The position numbers were made by a program, and so were the translations under genes. The notes beneath the pieces were generated by a model, which did not search any database, was not told where the DNA came from, and saw nothing but the letters and a program-made list of their open reading frames with translations. From Bombardia bombarda (Eukaryota; Ascomycota; Sordariomycetes; Sordariales; Lasiosphaeriaceae), in assembly GCA_030512295.1 (NCBI GenBank), contig JAULSR010000008.1:992001-1056000 (forward strand): 64,000 nt of DNA, read 5' to 3'. Positions within the stretch are counted from its first letter, which is position 1; each line of letters opens with the position of its first letter. Of the stretch, positions 24,126 to 35,791 are shown piece by piece.

Positions 24126-24582
24126 AGAAAAAGCGTAAAAGTTCTTCTTTTTTGATCTTGCACAAATTCGACACGCATGCGGCAGAACTGGCCATGCTAC
24201 TCTGCTCTTCTTTACTGCAGAGGCAGAAACCTTTGGTTTTCTGTAAGGACGGCGGCGTCTTTGGTATTAATATCTGCATTGGGCCCCCCGAAACATCGCT
24301 TTCAAGAATTAGGGAGGAAACACGTGGTGGTGGTGCTTCCTACCGTCCATTAAAGGAGAAACACACAAACAACTGTTAAAGCCAGACAATTTCGTCCGCT
24401 TGTGATTTGTGATTCTGGCGGCTTGAAAATTGTGTGTCTATCCGTTAAATCGAACCAAGGGTAATAAATAATTACCTGCTCAGTTACAACTGACAATAGG
24501 GTCGTGAGGGTGGGTAGCACGAAACCAACATCTGCCCAAACCCCCGACAAATCACATAAGCTGCCTATGTTATGCCACCTTA
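24126..24582. other. 3' region between convergent genes
   Basis: A 457-bp spacer where NAC-beta (plus) and TAD1 (minus) meet tail to tail. It is AT-richer than its flanks and should hold both polyadenylation sites. No gene is seen. Confidence 0.6.
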
Positions 24583-25501
24583 TCAGAGGCCAAACTCCCC
24601 ATCGCCCGTGTTCCTGAACCAACCTTTAAGGGCCTCGGCGCGAGCCTCCCCCTTCACTCTTCGCCGCGTCCCCAACAAACCACCCTCCTTGACCTCGTCA
24701 TAGGCACCCTCAGCGAGAACTTGGGCTATCTCAGTAATCTCACCGCCAGCAGTAGCGGCGCTTGCGCTTGCGCTTAGAGATCCGGCGACCTCCCTCGCCA
24801 AGCTCCACATCCTCCTCCGAGACACGAGGCTGGCCCCCTTCTGATCAAACTGCTTACGCCCCTGCAGCACGCCTCCCACAAGACCCTCCTCGCAGCCAAG
24901 CGCAGTCCACGCAACCGCGAGATTGCTGGCGCCAGTCTTGTCCGACCTCGCGCTCACCATGTGCTTCGAGAAGTCAAACTCCAGACTGGTGGTCTCGACG
25001 CGAAAAGGCACAAAGGCGTAGCCGCCTCCCCAGTGCCTGTTGGCCAGAGGTCGCATGCGCCCTTGGCCTGCTCCTGCTTCTTCTGTTTCTTCTTCTTCTT
25101 CTGCCGAGAAAGAACGCCGGCAGGCCCCGGGGGAGAATTGCGAGGTTGGCAGGATGAGGGAGGTTAGGTATGCGGCCTGAGGGGAGACGAAGAGGGAGCC
25201 GAGCGAGGAGAGCAGGGAGGTGCATTGCTTGAGGGCGATCTTGTCGGAGCACGATTTGGAGAGCGTGGGCGGGGCGTCGCCGCGGGCTGGCTTGCGGCGG
25301 ACGACGCCTAGTTGCGAGAAGAAGCCGCGGCCTGGGAGGGACGGCGGCGGCGTCGGCGTCGGCGTCGGCGTCGAGGTGCCATCTGCGTGTGGTGGCGTGG
25401 ATGAAAGGCTTGGTGGTGTTATGTCCCATGGTGAAGCGTCTTCTTGGGCTGCCATGATGAGCTCCATGCTTGCGTCTCCGCCTGGGGTACGTACGTCAGT
25501 A

Positions 25502-25545
<44 letters not shown>

Positions 25546-26209
25546 TGGGTAGGTGGGATGGTATAGAACATACAAGGCGCTTCAGAGCAGTACATGTGCA
25601 GAGTCACGTCCTCTCGCCAGGCAAATGCTTGCCCGTGCCAGGAGTGTGCTTTGGCATTTTCTGTATGATGCTGGTGTTGCTGCTGTAATGTGATTTCAGC
25701 GTCTGTTCTTCGACGAAGAAAATCAGACCTGACTTCATCATCGCCATCATAACCCGGGGTGATGATGAGACGTCGACATTCTTCAAGGATGAAATGGTTG
25801 AAGGCACGGACAGCCAGCACTTCGGCATGCCAGTCGTGGAGTGCTACACCATTTGCTTTGGGAAGTTTTGAGGCTGGTAAGCATTTCATGCCGGTTCTGC
25901 TCGTGGAGTATCAGATATGTGGTTCTTTCGGTGACGGATTTTAGCAGCTTGTCGAGTATTACTACGAGGTATAACTTACGCCAATGCCACACACTTCAGG
26001 AACCCAGGGCCTTTGACCAATGTCAGCAACTTGAAAAGACCATAAAAGACCATAAAAGACCTGGGCCATCTCATACCTTTGGCAACGATGCCACTCAAGG
26101 GCACCCATTCGTGCAGGCCATTATCCCGGACACTGGGCTTGCGCTTTGATGGTAATTTTGCAAACTCTCCAAGAACCGCAAGTGCTAGCAGGTCCCCCTC
26201 TTCTTTCAT
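24583..26209 (-). CDS. TAD1: tRNA-specific adenosine deaminase 1 (A37 to inosine)
   Basis: Deaminates A37 of tRNA-Ala to inosine; belongs to the ADAR-type A_deamin family. Four exons (26209-26077, 26010-25980, 25896-25574, 25481-24583) give 461 aa; introns are 66, 83 and 92 bp. The start MKEEGDLLALAVLG runs into the conserved block KLPSKRKPSVRDN and WVPLSGIVAKG. Zinc and catalytic residues are visible: H78 and E80 in DWHAEVLAVRAF, C163 in SEAPCGDASM and C240 in SKSCSDKIA. A Pro/Thr-rich loop (TPTPTPTPPP) with a GTCGGC-type repeat sits at residues 190-212, between the second and third zinc ligands. The third intron contains a long CA/GT microsatellite. All three introns have good branch sites. 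The fold is complete, so it should be active. Confidence 0.93.
25504..25542. repeat. GT dinucleotide microsatellite in a TAD1 intron
   Basis: About 19 copies of GT on the plus strand, which is CA in the transcript, inside the third TAD1 intron between the donor at 25573 and the acceptor at 25482. Confidence 0.95.
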
Positions 26210-26779
26210 TGAGTAAATGCTGGTATAAGAATAAATTCTATACAGTATGTTGCTGGGAGATTGTGAGCTTCAGTACCTAGGTATGTTGGGTTAGGGTTTA
26301 CTATGAAGATTCCGAACAGAGAATCCTGTGACTCGGTAGCTAGACCGACGACAGATGCAATCAACCACTCGATGTGCAATTAGCCCCAATAGAGAAAATG
26401 TCAAATCCTGATATTAAGCACCTCATGTGGTTTAAGTGTAAATAGCCTAACTTGATATATCAGCTCAGCTCATGAGACAGCTCAGCAAAGTGTAGAGATC
26501 GTGTCGCTGGGTGCAAGCAGTGCAGCTCTCGTTCTGGTTCTGGCAGCTGCAATCAGTATTCTGTCCAGCAGCTTGGCCCCCGTCCGCCCCGCAAGCCGCC
26601 CACCACAAAAAAACGCACCGCCCAGCAAAGGTGGATCCTAGGATGGCCCGTGCTCCGACAGCCTATCACAGGACAGCCCTATCGCACAACCTGCAAAAGA
26701 AAATGGGAAAATCGACCCGGAACCTTGAACTCAGGAGGAAACAACCCGAAAACGACAAATTCGACGACAAACCGCCAAA
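26210..26779. promoter_or_regulatory. Divergent promoter region of TAD1 and RPL24
   Basis: A 570-bp head-to-head spacer. It holds a telomere-like box TTAGGGTTTA at 26291-26300; related TTAGGG boxes are bound by Tbf1 in ribosomal protein promoters of several fungi. The RPL24 side is A-rich just before the ATG (CCGCCAAAATG). The functional assignment of the box is inference. Confidence 0.4.
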
Positions 26780-27772
26780 ATGAAGACGTACGACGATTCT
26801 TTCTCGGGCCAGAAGATCTACCCTGGAAAGGTACGCTGCGAAACAACTCCTGTGATTCCTTTTTGCGATTGAGAAAAAGATGGGGCGATAGTTTTCCGCG
26901 GGAGGAAAGTAGGTGTTTGAGGCCGCGAGGGGATGGGGACAGGGACGGGGGAACATGATACCCTCATGACCAGCCCCCCCGCCGACCGACCCGACCGGCC
27001 GGCCGATTGACGCCGACGACGACAAGGTGTTGGTTCGGTCGAAGACGCGATGGTGGGGCGGGCCATCGCTTGGGGGAGGGGATGGGGATTCCACGGTCGG
27101 GACAGCCATACGATGATGCAATTGAGACTGACATATCCTTTCTTCTACGTTATAGGGTAAGCTCTACGTCCGTGGCGACAGCAAGATTTTCCGCTTCCAG
27201 AACGGCAAATCCGAGTCCCTCTTCCTGCAGCGCAAGAACCCCCGTCGCATCTCATGGACGGTCCTCTACCGCAGGCAGCACCGCAAGGGCATCTCTGAGG
27301 TACGCTTTCATCATACAGCCGCTCCATACTCCGCCTACCTACCCCCCTATCTATCTGTGTCCATCTATCCAGTCTACGCGACGTGATAGACATACTTGAG
27401 AAAGGGGGTGGAGGGGGGTGGAGGGGGGTCACATATCACGAGGAAACGGCACGACTAACGTGCTCTTCTTTCCCAACTCTACAGGAGGTCGCCAAGAAGC
27501 GCTCCCGCCGCGCCGTAAAGTCCCAGCGTGCCATCGTTGGTGCTTCCCTCGATGTGATCAAGGAGCGCCGCTCCATGCGCCCCGAGGTCCGCAGCGCCGC
27601 CCGCCAGGTTGCCCTCAGCGAGTCCAAGGAGAAGAAGGCCGCCACCCAGGCCGCCAAGAAGGCTGAGAAGGCCAAGAACGCCGCTGCTGCCACCAAGGGC
27701 GCACAGGGCCGTGTCACCAGCAAGCAGGGTGCCAAGGGCGCGCCGGTCAAGGTTGCCGCCAAGTCTCGTTAA
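26780..27772 (+). CDS. RPL24: 60S ribosomal protein L24 (eL24)
   Basis: Component of the large cytosolic ribosomal subunit. Exons 26780-26830, 27156-27299 and 27485-27772 give 160 aa. All introns fall between codons; the first is 325 bp, long for this window, as is common in fungal ribosomal protein genes. The eL24 signature is present: FSGQKIYPGKG, then LYVRGDSKIFRF, RKNPRRISWTVLYRRQHRKG and KRSRRAVKSQRAIVGAS. The C-terminus is a Lys/Ala-rich tail. Codons are strongly biased to C or G in third position, fitting high expression. Length matches the family. Confidence 0.96.
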
Positions 27773-28270
27773 AGATTTAACTCTTCTTCGATCGGGTGTG
27801 GTGGAGTTTGTAGCAGGAAAGAGGATGGATTGACCCGTCTGGGTCTTCTTGCGGCGTGTGGCGGAAGGGGAAACGCGGAGTCGTCGGTTCGTCGGTCTCG
27901 GGTTTTTTTGCCTGCTCAGCTCTCTCTCGGACAAGAAACAAAAAGATAACTCTTGTTTTACTGAAAGGGCGTCGGATTGCATGGATCATCCTCATGTGTC
28001 CAGAGGGATATGAACATCTGCATGGGTAGCTTACAGAATGCCGACTTATGCAATGGTCTGAACAAAAACACGGGGACCAAATTGGGCTTTTTTTCACAAT
28101 CGTGTACTGCATGCAGAGTGGTGTGCAGATGTGTGCACGATGTCATTGTTCTCGATTTTCCCTGGATCCGACTTATGTGCAAAATCTATGATATCGTCGC
28201 GGGATGTATCATCATCCCTTGAGCCGGAAATTTAAAGCTCAATGCCAACTATCATCTAAGCAACGAAGAT
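27773..28270. other. 3' region between convergent genes
   Basis: A 498-bp spacer between the tail-to-tail RPL24 and peroxiredoxin genes. It is T-rich and AT-richer than the coding regions. No further gene is seen. Confidence 0.6.
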
Positions 28271-28899
28271 CTATAGCTTGGCCAGAACGCCCTCGGCGCC
28301 CGAGTTGGCGATGCTGCCGGGCACATCATCGAGATCTGCGTAGACGACCTTTCCATGGTCAACCACAATGGCGTATCTGGCGGTCCGGTCACCCTTCTTC
28401 CAGCCGATCTTGTTGCTGAACTCGGCATTGGGGTCCGACATGAACAGCTGGGAGGTTACAAAGTTAGAGATCACGTCTTGGTGATGTGAATGAAGGGTGA
28501 CAGAAAGAATACTTACAATAGAGTCATCGCGAACGCCGTTGGCCTTGCCCCAGGCGGACATGACCCAGTGGTCGTTGAAGGCGATGAAGATGACCTGGTC
28601 GACGCCCTTGGCCTTGAGCCTGTCGAGGTTGGCCTTGTACGAGGGCAGGTGCTGCTCCTGGCACGTGGGGGTAAAGGCGCCGGGGACGGAGACGACGACG
28701 ACCTTTTTGTTTGCAAATTCTGATGAAGACATAATAAGCTAGACTGCGAACACGCCGGATGTTGTCTGGTTCTCTACATACCCTTGCTGGCATCGTACTT
28801 GATGCCCAGACCGCAGGCGAGCACGTCGAGCTCCCCGGTGGGGGCGACGTAGGTGAAGGTCACGCCCTCGGGGAAGGAATCGCCGGCCTTGAGAGACAT
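28271..28899 (-). CDS. Peroxiredoxin, Prx5/PMP20 type
   Basis: Thiol peroxidase that reduces hydrogen peroxide and alkyl hydroperoxides. Exons 28899-28782, 28719-28517 and 28447-28271 give 165 aa; introns are 62 and 69 bp. The start MSLKAGDSFPEGVTFTYV is standard for the fungal Asp f 3/Ahp1 group. The active-site loop VPGAFTPTCQEQH holds the peroxidatic Cys59. Other family blocks are FNDHWVMSAWGKA and WKKGDRTARYAIVVDHG. The end (GVLAKL) has no clear PTS1 signal, although a final KL resembles the last two residues of SKL. Cytosol or peroxisome are both possible. The start is fixed by the conserved N-terminus. Confidence 0.95.
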
Positions 28900-30044
28900 T
28901 GTTGATGTTGATGCTGAGTTGGTGTGGGAAAATGTGTTGTGTAAGGTGGAAGTGAAATGAAAAGTTGGGTGGTGAAGATGGATGAATTTGTTCGTGTTCG
29001 GGAGGAAAGAAATGCGGTGAGCCGCCTGGATCGGAGCTCTACAGCAAGCAGCTGCTTTACCTATTCGTCGTTGTAGACCTAGAGGTAGTGTAATGTACCC
29101 AGGTATTTTGCTCTTGACTCTTGACTTAAAGAGCGGGGTTGGAGGGGTAGGTCTTCGTGACGAAGGAATGAATGGCAGCGATCATGTTCGGTGGGTCCTT
29201 TCAGGGGGGGTGCATTGGATCACCCACATCTCATTCATACGTCCATCCAAACATCAGGGGGTGTTCCTGAAGTCGCCAATCCGACGATGGACTGACTGAT
29301 GGAACTGACTGATGGATAGATGGTGGGACGAGGGGAGGGGGCTCGGCTCAGCAACTAAAAAGGCACCTCCCGTCGGTCCCAGCCATACCTGGACCTGCCG
29401 GGAAGGGATAGTGCGTCGGGCTAACAATTGGAGATTTTATTACGCCATCGACGTCAGGCATGAGGCAACACGATTACTTCCATGTTGTCAGTCGACGGTG
29501 TCTTTGGAATGGAATTGATGGTTTGGTGGACTTGCAACCAGGTAAGGCAGGTGCGAACCTTGTTTGATCTTTAGTTACCATCACAATCAGACCCGACGTA
29601 GTGCTGAACAATTGCCCAAACCTCGAGTGCTCGGAACTACGCGGAGATGTGATTTCGTCTCGGGCGGCGATTATTGATACACCTGCATTGTCTGGAGCGG
29701 TCACCTCGGATTCGCCTACAATTATCGACATTTGTCTCAGGAATCTTTATTTCGCTGTTTGTTCGGCATAAAGGTAGCATTGTTTGCATGATAACTCGTT
29801 CGTTTTTCGGAGTCGACATCGTTCTCTACGTGGATAGAATGGAGCGATGCAGACTATTCTAGACTCCAGGCCGAGTCAACACCGAAGCCAGATCGGGGGT
29901 AGTTGGTTGTCTCGGCTCTCCGTCGTCGCAACTGATATATGCGTATTTGGACATGGATAAATACCAGCAACGAATACTCCAACATCATTGTTGACAGTCG
30001 AACTCTAATTCATCCAAAACCATACCAACAACTGCTACTAAGCC
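28900..30044. promoter_or_regulatory. Intergenic region between divergent genes
   Basis: About 1.1 kb head-to-head spacer between the peroxiredoxin gene (minus) and the DUF1348 gene (plus), presumably carrying both promoters. Short repeats such as ACTGACTGATGG (29288-29314) are present. No coding frame is convincing. Confidence 0.5.
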
Positions 30045-30662
30045 ATGGCGACCGAGTCGAGACCCCCCCTCCCCCCTTTCACGCTGGAGACAGCCCAGAA
30101 GAAAGTCAAGGCTGCTCAAGATGCCTGGAACACGAGGCAAGTTTGTGCCCCCGCCGCTGAACAAGCAACCAATGTACTGATAAAAACACCAGAAACCCCG
30201 AAATCGTACAATTTGCCTACACGCCAGATTCCATCTGGAGGAACCGCAGCGACTTTTTGCAGGGCCGTCCCGCAATCGTCGAGTGGCTGGGCAAGAAGTG
30301 GGCCAAGGAGAACGGCTACCGCCTAAGAAAGGAGCTATTTGCCTTCGCCGATAACAAGGTATGTTTGCTACTACTTGATCTCCTGCTTCGCCTCTCTCTT
30401 TCATCCTATATTCTCGGCCATGCTGGCTGACAATGGCACGTTTGTCTTGATTCAGATCGCTGTTCAGTTCTGGTACGAATGGTATGATGAGGCAGGCCAG
30501 TGGTGGAGAACGTATGGACTCGAGGACTGGACCTTCGCGGAGAACGGCCTCATGCGCAAGAGGCAGATGAGCGGCAACGATGTCAAGATCTCGGACGATG
30601 ATCGGTGGTTCAAGGACGGAGTGGATGTCAACACCGTAGATATCTCCGAGAAGCACTGGTAG
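30045..30662 (+). CDS. DUF1348 / NTF2-like (SnoaL-type) protein
   Basis: Small NTF2-fold protein of the DUF1348 family, function unknown; the fold often binds small hydrophobic ligands. Exons 30045-30136, 30193-30358 and 30456-30662 give 154 aa. The family signature is complete: PPFTLETAQKKVKAAQDAWN, DSIWRNRSDFLQGRPAIVEW, KKWAKENGYRLRKELFAF and VQFWYEWYDEAGQWWRTYG. Intron 1 (56 bp) has a GC donor, AG|GCAAGT, with a good branch (TACTGATA) and acceptor CCAG. The only nearby GT donor would shift the frame. Intron 2 is canonical. The protein is probably cytosolic, as no signal peptide or membrane segment is seen. Confidence 0.93.
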
Positions 30663-31146
30663 GGGTGGGAGGCTGCTTGACCATCATCATCGACGTTTCA
30701 GGTGGGGGGCCAAAAGCTACTGGTATCGAGTCACTAGGACAAAGTGCCTTGAATCGTGGGAAAAGAAGAGTGGTTAGCAAGATTGCTAGTACGTACACTT
30801 GATCTACCAAAACAGCAGACTGTATTTCGTGATCTAAGCATGACTCGTGCAACAATCTAGGTGACTCGTACACCGACAACCTCATCTGTCCCACGCAAAC
30901 AAGCAAACCTCACTATCTCAAGGTCTGTGAAGGTTTTTCGTCCCAGGTAAGCGGACGGGTGTGCAATTTCCTTGCTTGCTACAAGGGGGCCAAAAAGAAC
31001 AGACCAAAAAAGTCCAGGAACCCAAGACATGCATAAGTACCCCCTTGGGGCACCCAAAATTTACCAAGCTTGAACACAACAACTTCTTTGGGCCATGGCC
31101 TTTGTCACCTCTTCAGTAAATCTTCTGCAAGAGCGAGCGATCGGCC
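30663..31146. other. Spacer between tandem genes
   Basis: A 484-bp gap holding the 3' region of the DUF1348 gene and the promoter of the nuclease gene. No gene is seen. Confidence 0.5.
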
Positions 31147-32867
31147 ATGGGAATTACAGCGTAAGCAGAGCAAATAAAGACGAGACACGATGCTGTTTTC
31201 TCACCATTGCTCTATAGGTTCTGGGGTGCCAACAACACCTTTTTGAAAGGCGAGAAGACGTCACTCGCCGAGTGGTCAGCAGAACACTTCGAGAAATATA
31301 AAAGACCACTTCGCATTGCAGTCGACGCGCCGTGTTGGCAATACAACAACCCGACCCAGGATGGAGTGGCTGCCACCCAAGAAGGCAAGTACCATTCCAT
31401 CATTCCCAAAACTATCTACCTGTGCTACCTGACGAACTGGAAGAAACTAACGGAAAGAACTTAGAGCACGAAGACTCCCAACTTGCTAAAAAGGCAATGA
31501 TGTACCGCATTTTTCGGGAGCAAAGCTGGAACATCCAGCATGTCTTCGTCTTTGATGGACCAATCAAGAATGGCGCCAAAAGGGGTCAGACGGCTACAAT
31601 GGCCAAGTCGGAAGACACAGCATTATTTAAGGAGCTCCTCCGCCATCTTGGCATCCCCTGCCATCAGGCCCGGGCGGAAGCTGGTGCAGAGTGTGCGAGA
31701 ATGCAGCGGCTCGGATTAGTTGATGCCATGTGGTCTGACGACTGCGATGTCTTCATGTTTGGATGCACCAAACTCGTTCGGTTTCACAGAGTATACCACG
31801 GGAAAGGCCAGGTAGAGAGCAACGACTACGTTGACGTATACACCGATCAACACGTTCTGGAATTCTTTAAGTGGCAAGAGCCGCTGCTAGAGAAACTCGT
31901 TCTATTCGCCAATCTTTCCGGGTGCGACTACACTGAGCAAGGCCTCAAAGGAATTCGATACCGGAAGAGTTCGGTGGGGATTGTCAAGTGGTCAGGCACG
32001 TTGGCAAAAGCCATGTGCGAAACTTTCACCGACAATGGTAAACCCGAACGCATGGACAAGTGGTAAGTTGCCTTTACCCACTTTCTCGATGCAACTAACA
32101 ACTAATCGTCGATGGTTATTCGCAGGCGGGAGCACTTCCAAAAAATGCTCACGGGACAATGTAGAAACATTACCATCCCCGAAGATTGGCCCAGCATAGA
32201 GGCCGTAGATCTTTGTTACAGACCAAAAGTGTCCTCGGACGAGGTGCTTTGTAACATCCCCCGTGTCTGCTCAATCTCGGACGTGCTCCCAGACACATAT
32301 CGTTTCCTCCGCGAGAATTTCAACCGCAAACTGAGGGCCACATGGCCGATAGAGTTTCTGACAGCCCTGGAGCTAAATCGGAAATTGGTCGGCGAAAAGA
32401 ACACTCGGGGCCAATGGAAGGACATCAAAGTCGAAAAAAAGACGAAAGAAGACCCATATAACTCAGAAAAGAGCTCCTTATCTGTTCGTGCCAGACCTCA
32501 ATCAGTCATATCTGGTCTTGCCGAGGTACAGATTGAGGGCTATGATCCAAATGAAGAAGTCGAGTGCATCCGCCTGTTGGACTGTGTTCTTCGATATGGT
32601 CTACCTCCTGACATGATACCTTCACAAGCAGAGCAGCCACAGGACCCAACAGAGGAGCAGGCCGCAGGAGCTCCAGCTAGACAATCCTCGGGACCAACTC
32701 GAGCTTCAGCTCCCGTTCGAGCAAAGCGTCCCCCTCCGTCACCAGAGCAACCATCCAAGACGCCCAAACGAACCAAAGTCTTGGTGTTTTCGCAGAGCAG
32801 CGAAGAGGATAGCCTGAGCCAGCCCGAGCCGCCGGGACTGATCGACTTGACTGGAGACGACGAATGA
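31147..32867 (+). CDS. XPG/FEN1-family (GEN1-like) nuclease
   Basis: Structure-specific nuclease family member. Exons 31147-31160, 31218-31384, 31465-32062 and 32126-32867 give 506 aa. The first exon codes only MGITA, and Gly2 matches the family, where it is part of the active site. Metal ligands visible by analogy with FEN1: D41 (AVDAPCW), D91 (VFVFDGP), E132, D153 and D155 (SDDCDVFMFG), D215 (LSGCDYTE). The second acidic residue of the usual EAEA motif is Gly134 here (ARAEAGAECA), which may weaken or abolish catalysis. The tail from about residue 400 is disordered, with basic and acidic patches, and ends in a SIM-like LIDLTGDDE, as in SUMO-interacting repair proteins. Intron 2 uses a GC donor (GAAG|GCAAGT). 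It could be an active paralog or a structure-binding pseudoenzyme. Confidence 0.88.
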
Positions 32868-35018
32868 TTGAATGATGGACTTGGATCAGCTATTCATCAC
32901 TGCAGATACGGGATGATCTACTGTCCCCACGCACGCACATCTTAATGTGAAGCGTCTCATCATGAGCGAACAAATATCTGCTCTCCAGGGCTGTGTCTAT
33001 GGGTGGGATTGCAGATCTTTTGCTTGGTTGGTATACTTCTGCAGCTTGGATGGCTTGGGCGGACGAACAGACGTCAGTTTGTACATTACGAGGGGAAGAA
33101 CTTCTGGGACATGCATTATGCAGTCAATCGCTACCTACCTTAAAAAGGTAGGTACCTTCGTCGGACTGAGACGCTGTGGATGGGGGATCGCGTGCTTGCT
33201 TAGATTTATGCATTGATTGATCAAGGTTGTCCATTCTCCTCAAAGGTGATATGATCGCTTAAGTGTTGAATGTTAATCGGGAATTTGTAATTAACGATAC
33301 CGGGCAAATAAGGAGAAGGATACCATCAACTGGTAACGATGGGTAGATAGATAACAACCTCTTTCTGTGAAAAGTTTTGCTGGACCTTTATGCAACAACC
33401 GTGAATGTTTTGAGCGGCTCATCCCGCTGCACTGGAATAGGGGCTCGGGTTTATGGCACAGGCAGGCATCAATTCCAACCCCCCCTTTTTCCTTCATGAC
33501 CTTTGCTTATTAGGTAAATAAGCGAAAGGAAGAAGATCTATATGTTTCAGTATGTGGAAGAAGAGTTGTAAAAATCTCCAACTATTGGTAGATCCCAACA
33601 GAGACAACAAGGACCAGCTCATCATGCATTGCACCCACCCATCGATCAATCTATCCACGACCACTGAGGTTACTTGGATTGTAGAGAGTGAGTGGCGAAT
33701 TTGAGAACTTTGCTTTTGAGACTTCTTATTTGCGAGTCTGGAAGAGGGGATCAACCTCCTATTCTCGTTCGTTTTGGGATATCTAAGAGTGGGATAGCTG
33801 ATAGAGATGGGGACCCAAAATGCCAACAGAAATCCTTGCACGAACCCAGTTCACAAGTCTGTCTGGCCTGCTTGCTGCCCCCGGACTCAGTACTGAGGAA
33901 AGACTCGCTGCTTGTCTTACAAAACGTGCACCCCGAAAGCTGAACAGTGTGCTCTGTCGAAGGACAAACGGTCCGAATGAGACCCATACCAACACCTCCG
34001 TGCAGGTCATCTGCGAATGGCGTCGTCACACAGCCGCCCATTAGTCTAACGCCACCATGCCTCTGGGCTTGAACTGAAGCGCCGTTTAGCACGTCCCCTG
34101 CATGGCAAAAAACAAATGTGTGTATTTGTGTTTGTATAACTCGGTATTTGTGAAGTTGCACTTGGTTCCTTGACTGGCATGCATCCGTGCACGTCTGACA
34201 TTGCCAGAAACACTGGCACATGTCAACTGGACCTGACTATCACTCTCCACTGGAAAAGTAAAACGCCTCACACAAGCAAGTAAGCCTGCCCACCTGGAGG
34301 TGCCCAGGCAGGCAAGCCTCGTACAATTTCTAGTGACTGTGTAGGTAAAGAAGTCCCCTGCCGTAGTCAGAGCCGACCTCGTTCGAGATGCAGCCCCTTA
34401 TCTTGCATGTGATCTCGACTACAGCTAACTCTGGACATGAACAGTAAAGCCTACTTACTGGGTAAGTCCCTGCCTCGTCCAGCATGCACTCTGCTCCCAG
34501 GTAAGATTAGTCCGCAACTTGTTGAACTGAAAGACACCCACCCACACTTGAGGTAGGAGGTAAGGTATGCACCAGCCTACCAGCCCATACATGCCAGTCT
34601 CGGTCGATCGTTTTACAACCAACGCCACAACACATGAAAAGAAACGCAGCCCCGTAGCCGTACTGTGGTGAACGTCTGGACTCCCTTTCAAAACGCTAGC
34701 CTAGCCACGGGGAGACGTAATCGAGAGCGAAATCTGACTAACCTCCCTCAGCTGGGCTACGCTATTGACGCTTGTCTCGGGGGAGAGAAGGATGGCGGAA
34801 GGGGCAACAGCAAAAAAAGAAGAGAAAGATAGAGAAAAAGAAAAGAAAGCACGAATGAGACCTGCCGGATCGATCCTCCCCCCGCGGGGGAAAAATCACA
34901 GCTGAGGGACGAACGAACACTGGGTGGGTGGATGTTGGCACAAAACTGTGATTTGTTGTTGTGCTTTGATCAACGGATCCTGTCGGATACCAAGCTCAAA
35001 AGTACCTTGACCGAGCTC

Positions 35019-35073
35019 GACTCGAGCTTGACTCGAGCTTGCCTCGAGTTTGCCTCGAGTTTGCTTAAAGTTT
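35019..35073. repeat. 11-bp tandem repeat with CTCGAG core, ~5 copies
   Basis: Units are GACTCGAGCTT twice, GCCTCGAGTTT twice and a degenerate GCTTAAAGTTT. Each intact copy holds the palindrome CTCGAG. Confidence 0.85.
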
Positions 35074-35743
35074 AATGAACCCTGGCGACCTTCCCGTCAA
35101 TTCTGTCGCCGGATTGGCCAAAGCTATCCCGTAGGGAAGGAACGACACAGGGGTACAAACATATCCGAGCGGAGTACCCAAGATGTCATTGCTGCGTTGA
35201 GTGGCGGCAGGGATGGCTCAGACCTCTGCCTAGGTCTGCTGTTCATCCCTAGGTAGGTAGGTTCCCGTCCGAGCTCTCCACGATCCGAGAGGCAAACAAT
35301 CAAGCCCAGTTTCATTTGCTATTGTCCGCTATTGTCTCGCCAAGAGTTCATTGGCAGACCGGGACACGGGCTCCCTGTGGCTTGCGTGATACGCCATGCC
35401 GTCCATTCTTGACAATATGTTAGGACTTAATTTTGTTGGGGTCTTCGCTCGGGTCACTCATTCCCCGGGTCTCTTCGTCCCTTCCAGCTTCAGCTATCTC
35501 CTCTGAGCTCTTGCCTCCCCTGGGGGTATCTTTATGAATCATAACACCAATGGAAACTGCAGCGCTGTTGGTGTTTCTTACCTCAGTTGGTCGTATGCGT
35601 TGCTGATTACCTTCGATGCAATGCTGAATTCTAATGGGAACGTTTAACACTCGTCCTTCTTTCTCTGCCCCAACCCATGTCCGATATGGCCATCGGTGAT
35701 CGTCATTGATTGTCTCAAGCAACCACCCTCCTCGGATAGCGCC

Positions 35744-35791
35744 GCCATGCCATCACGACCCACGTCCGCCATGCCATCACGACCCGCGTCC
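35744..35791. repeat. 24-bp tandem duplication
   Basis: Two copies of a 24-bp unit starting GCCATGCCATCACGACCC, differing at one position. Confidence 0.85.
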
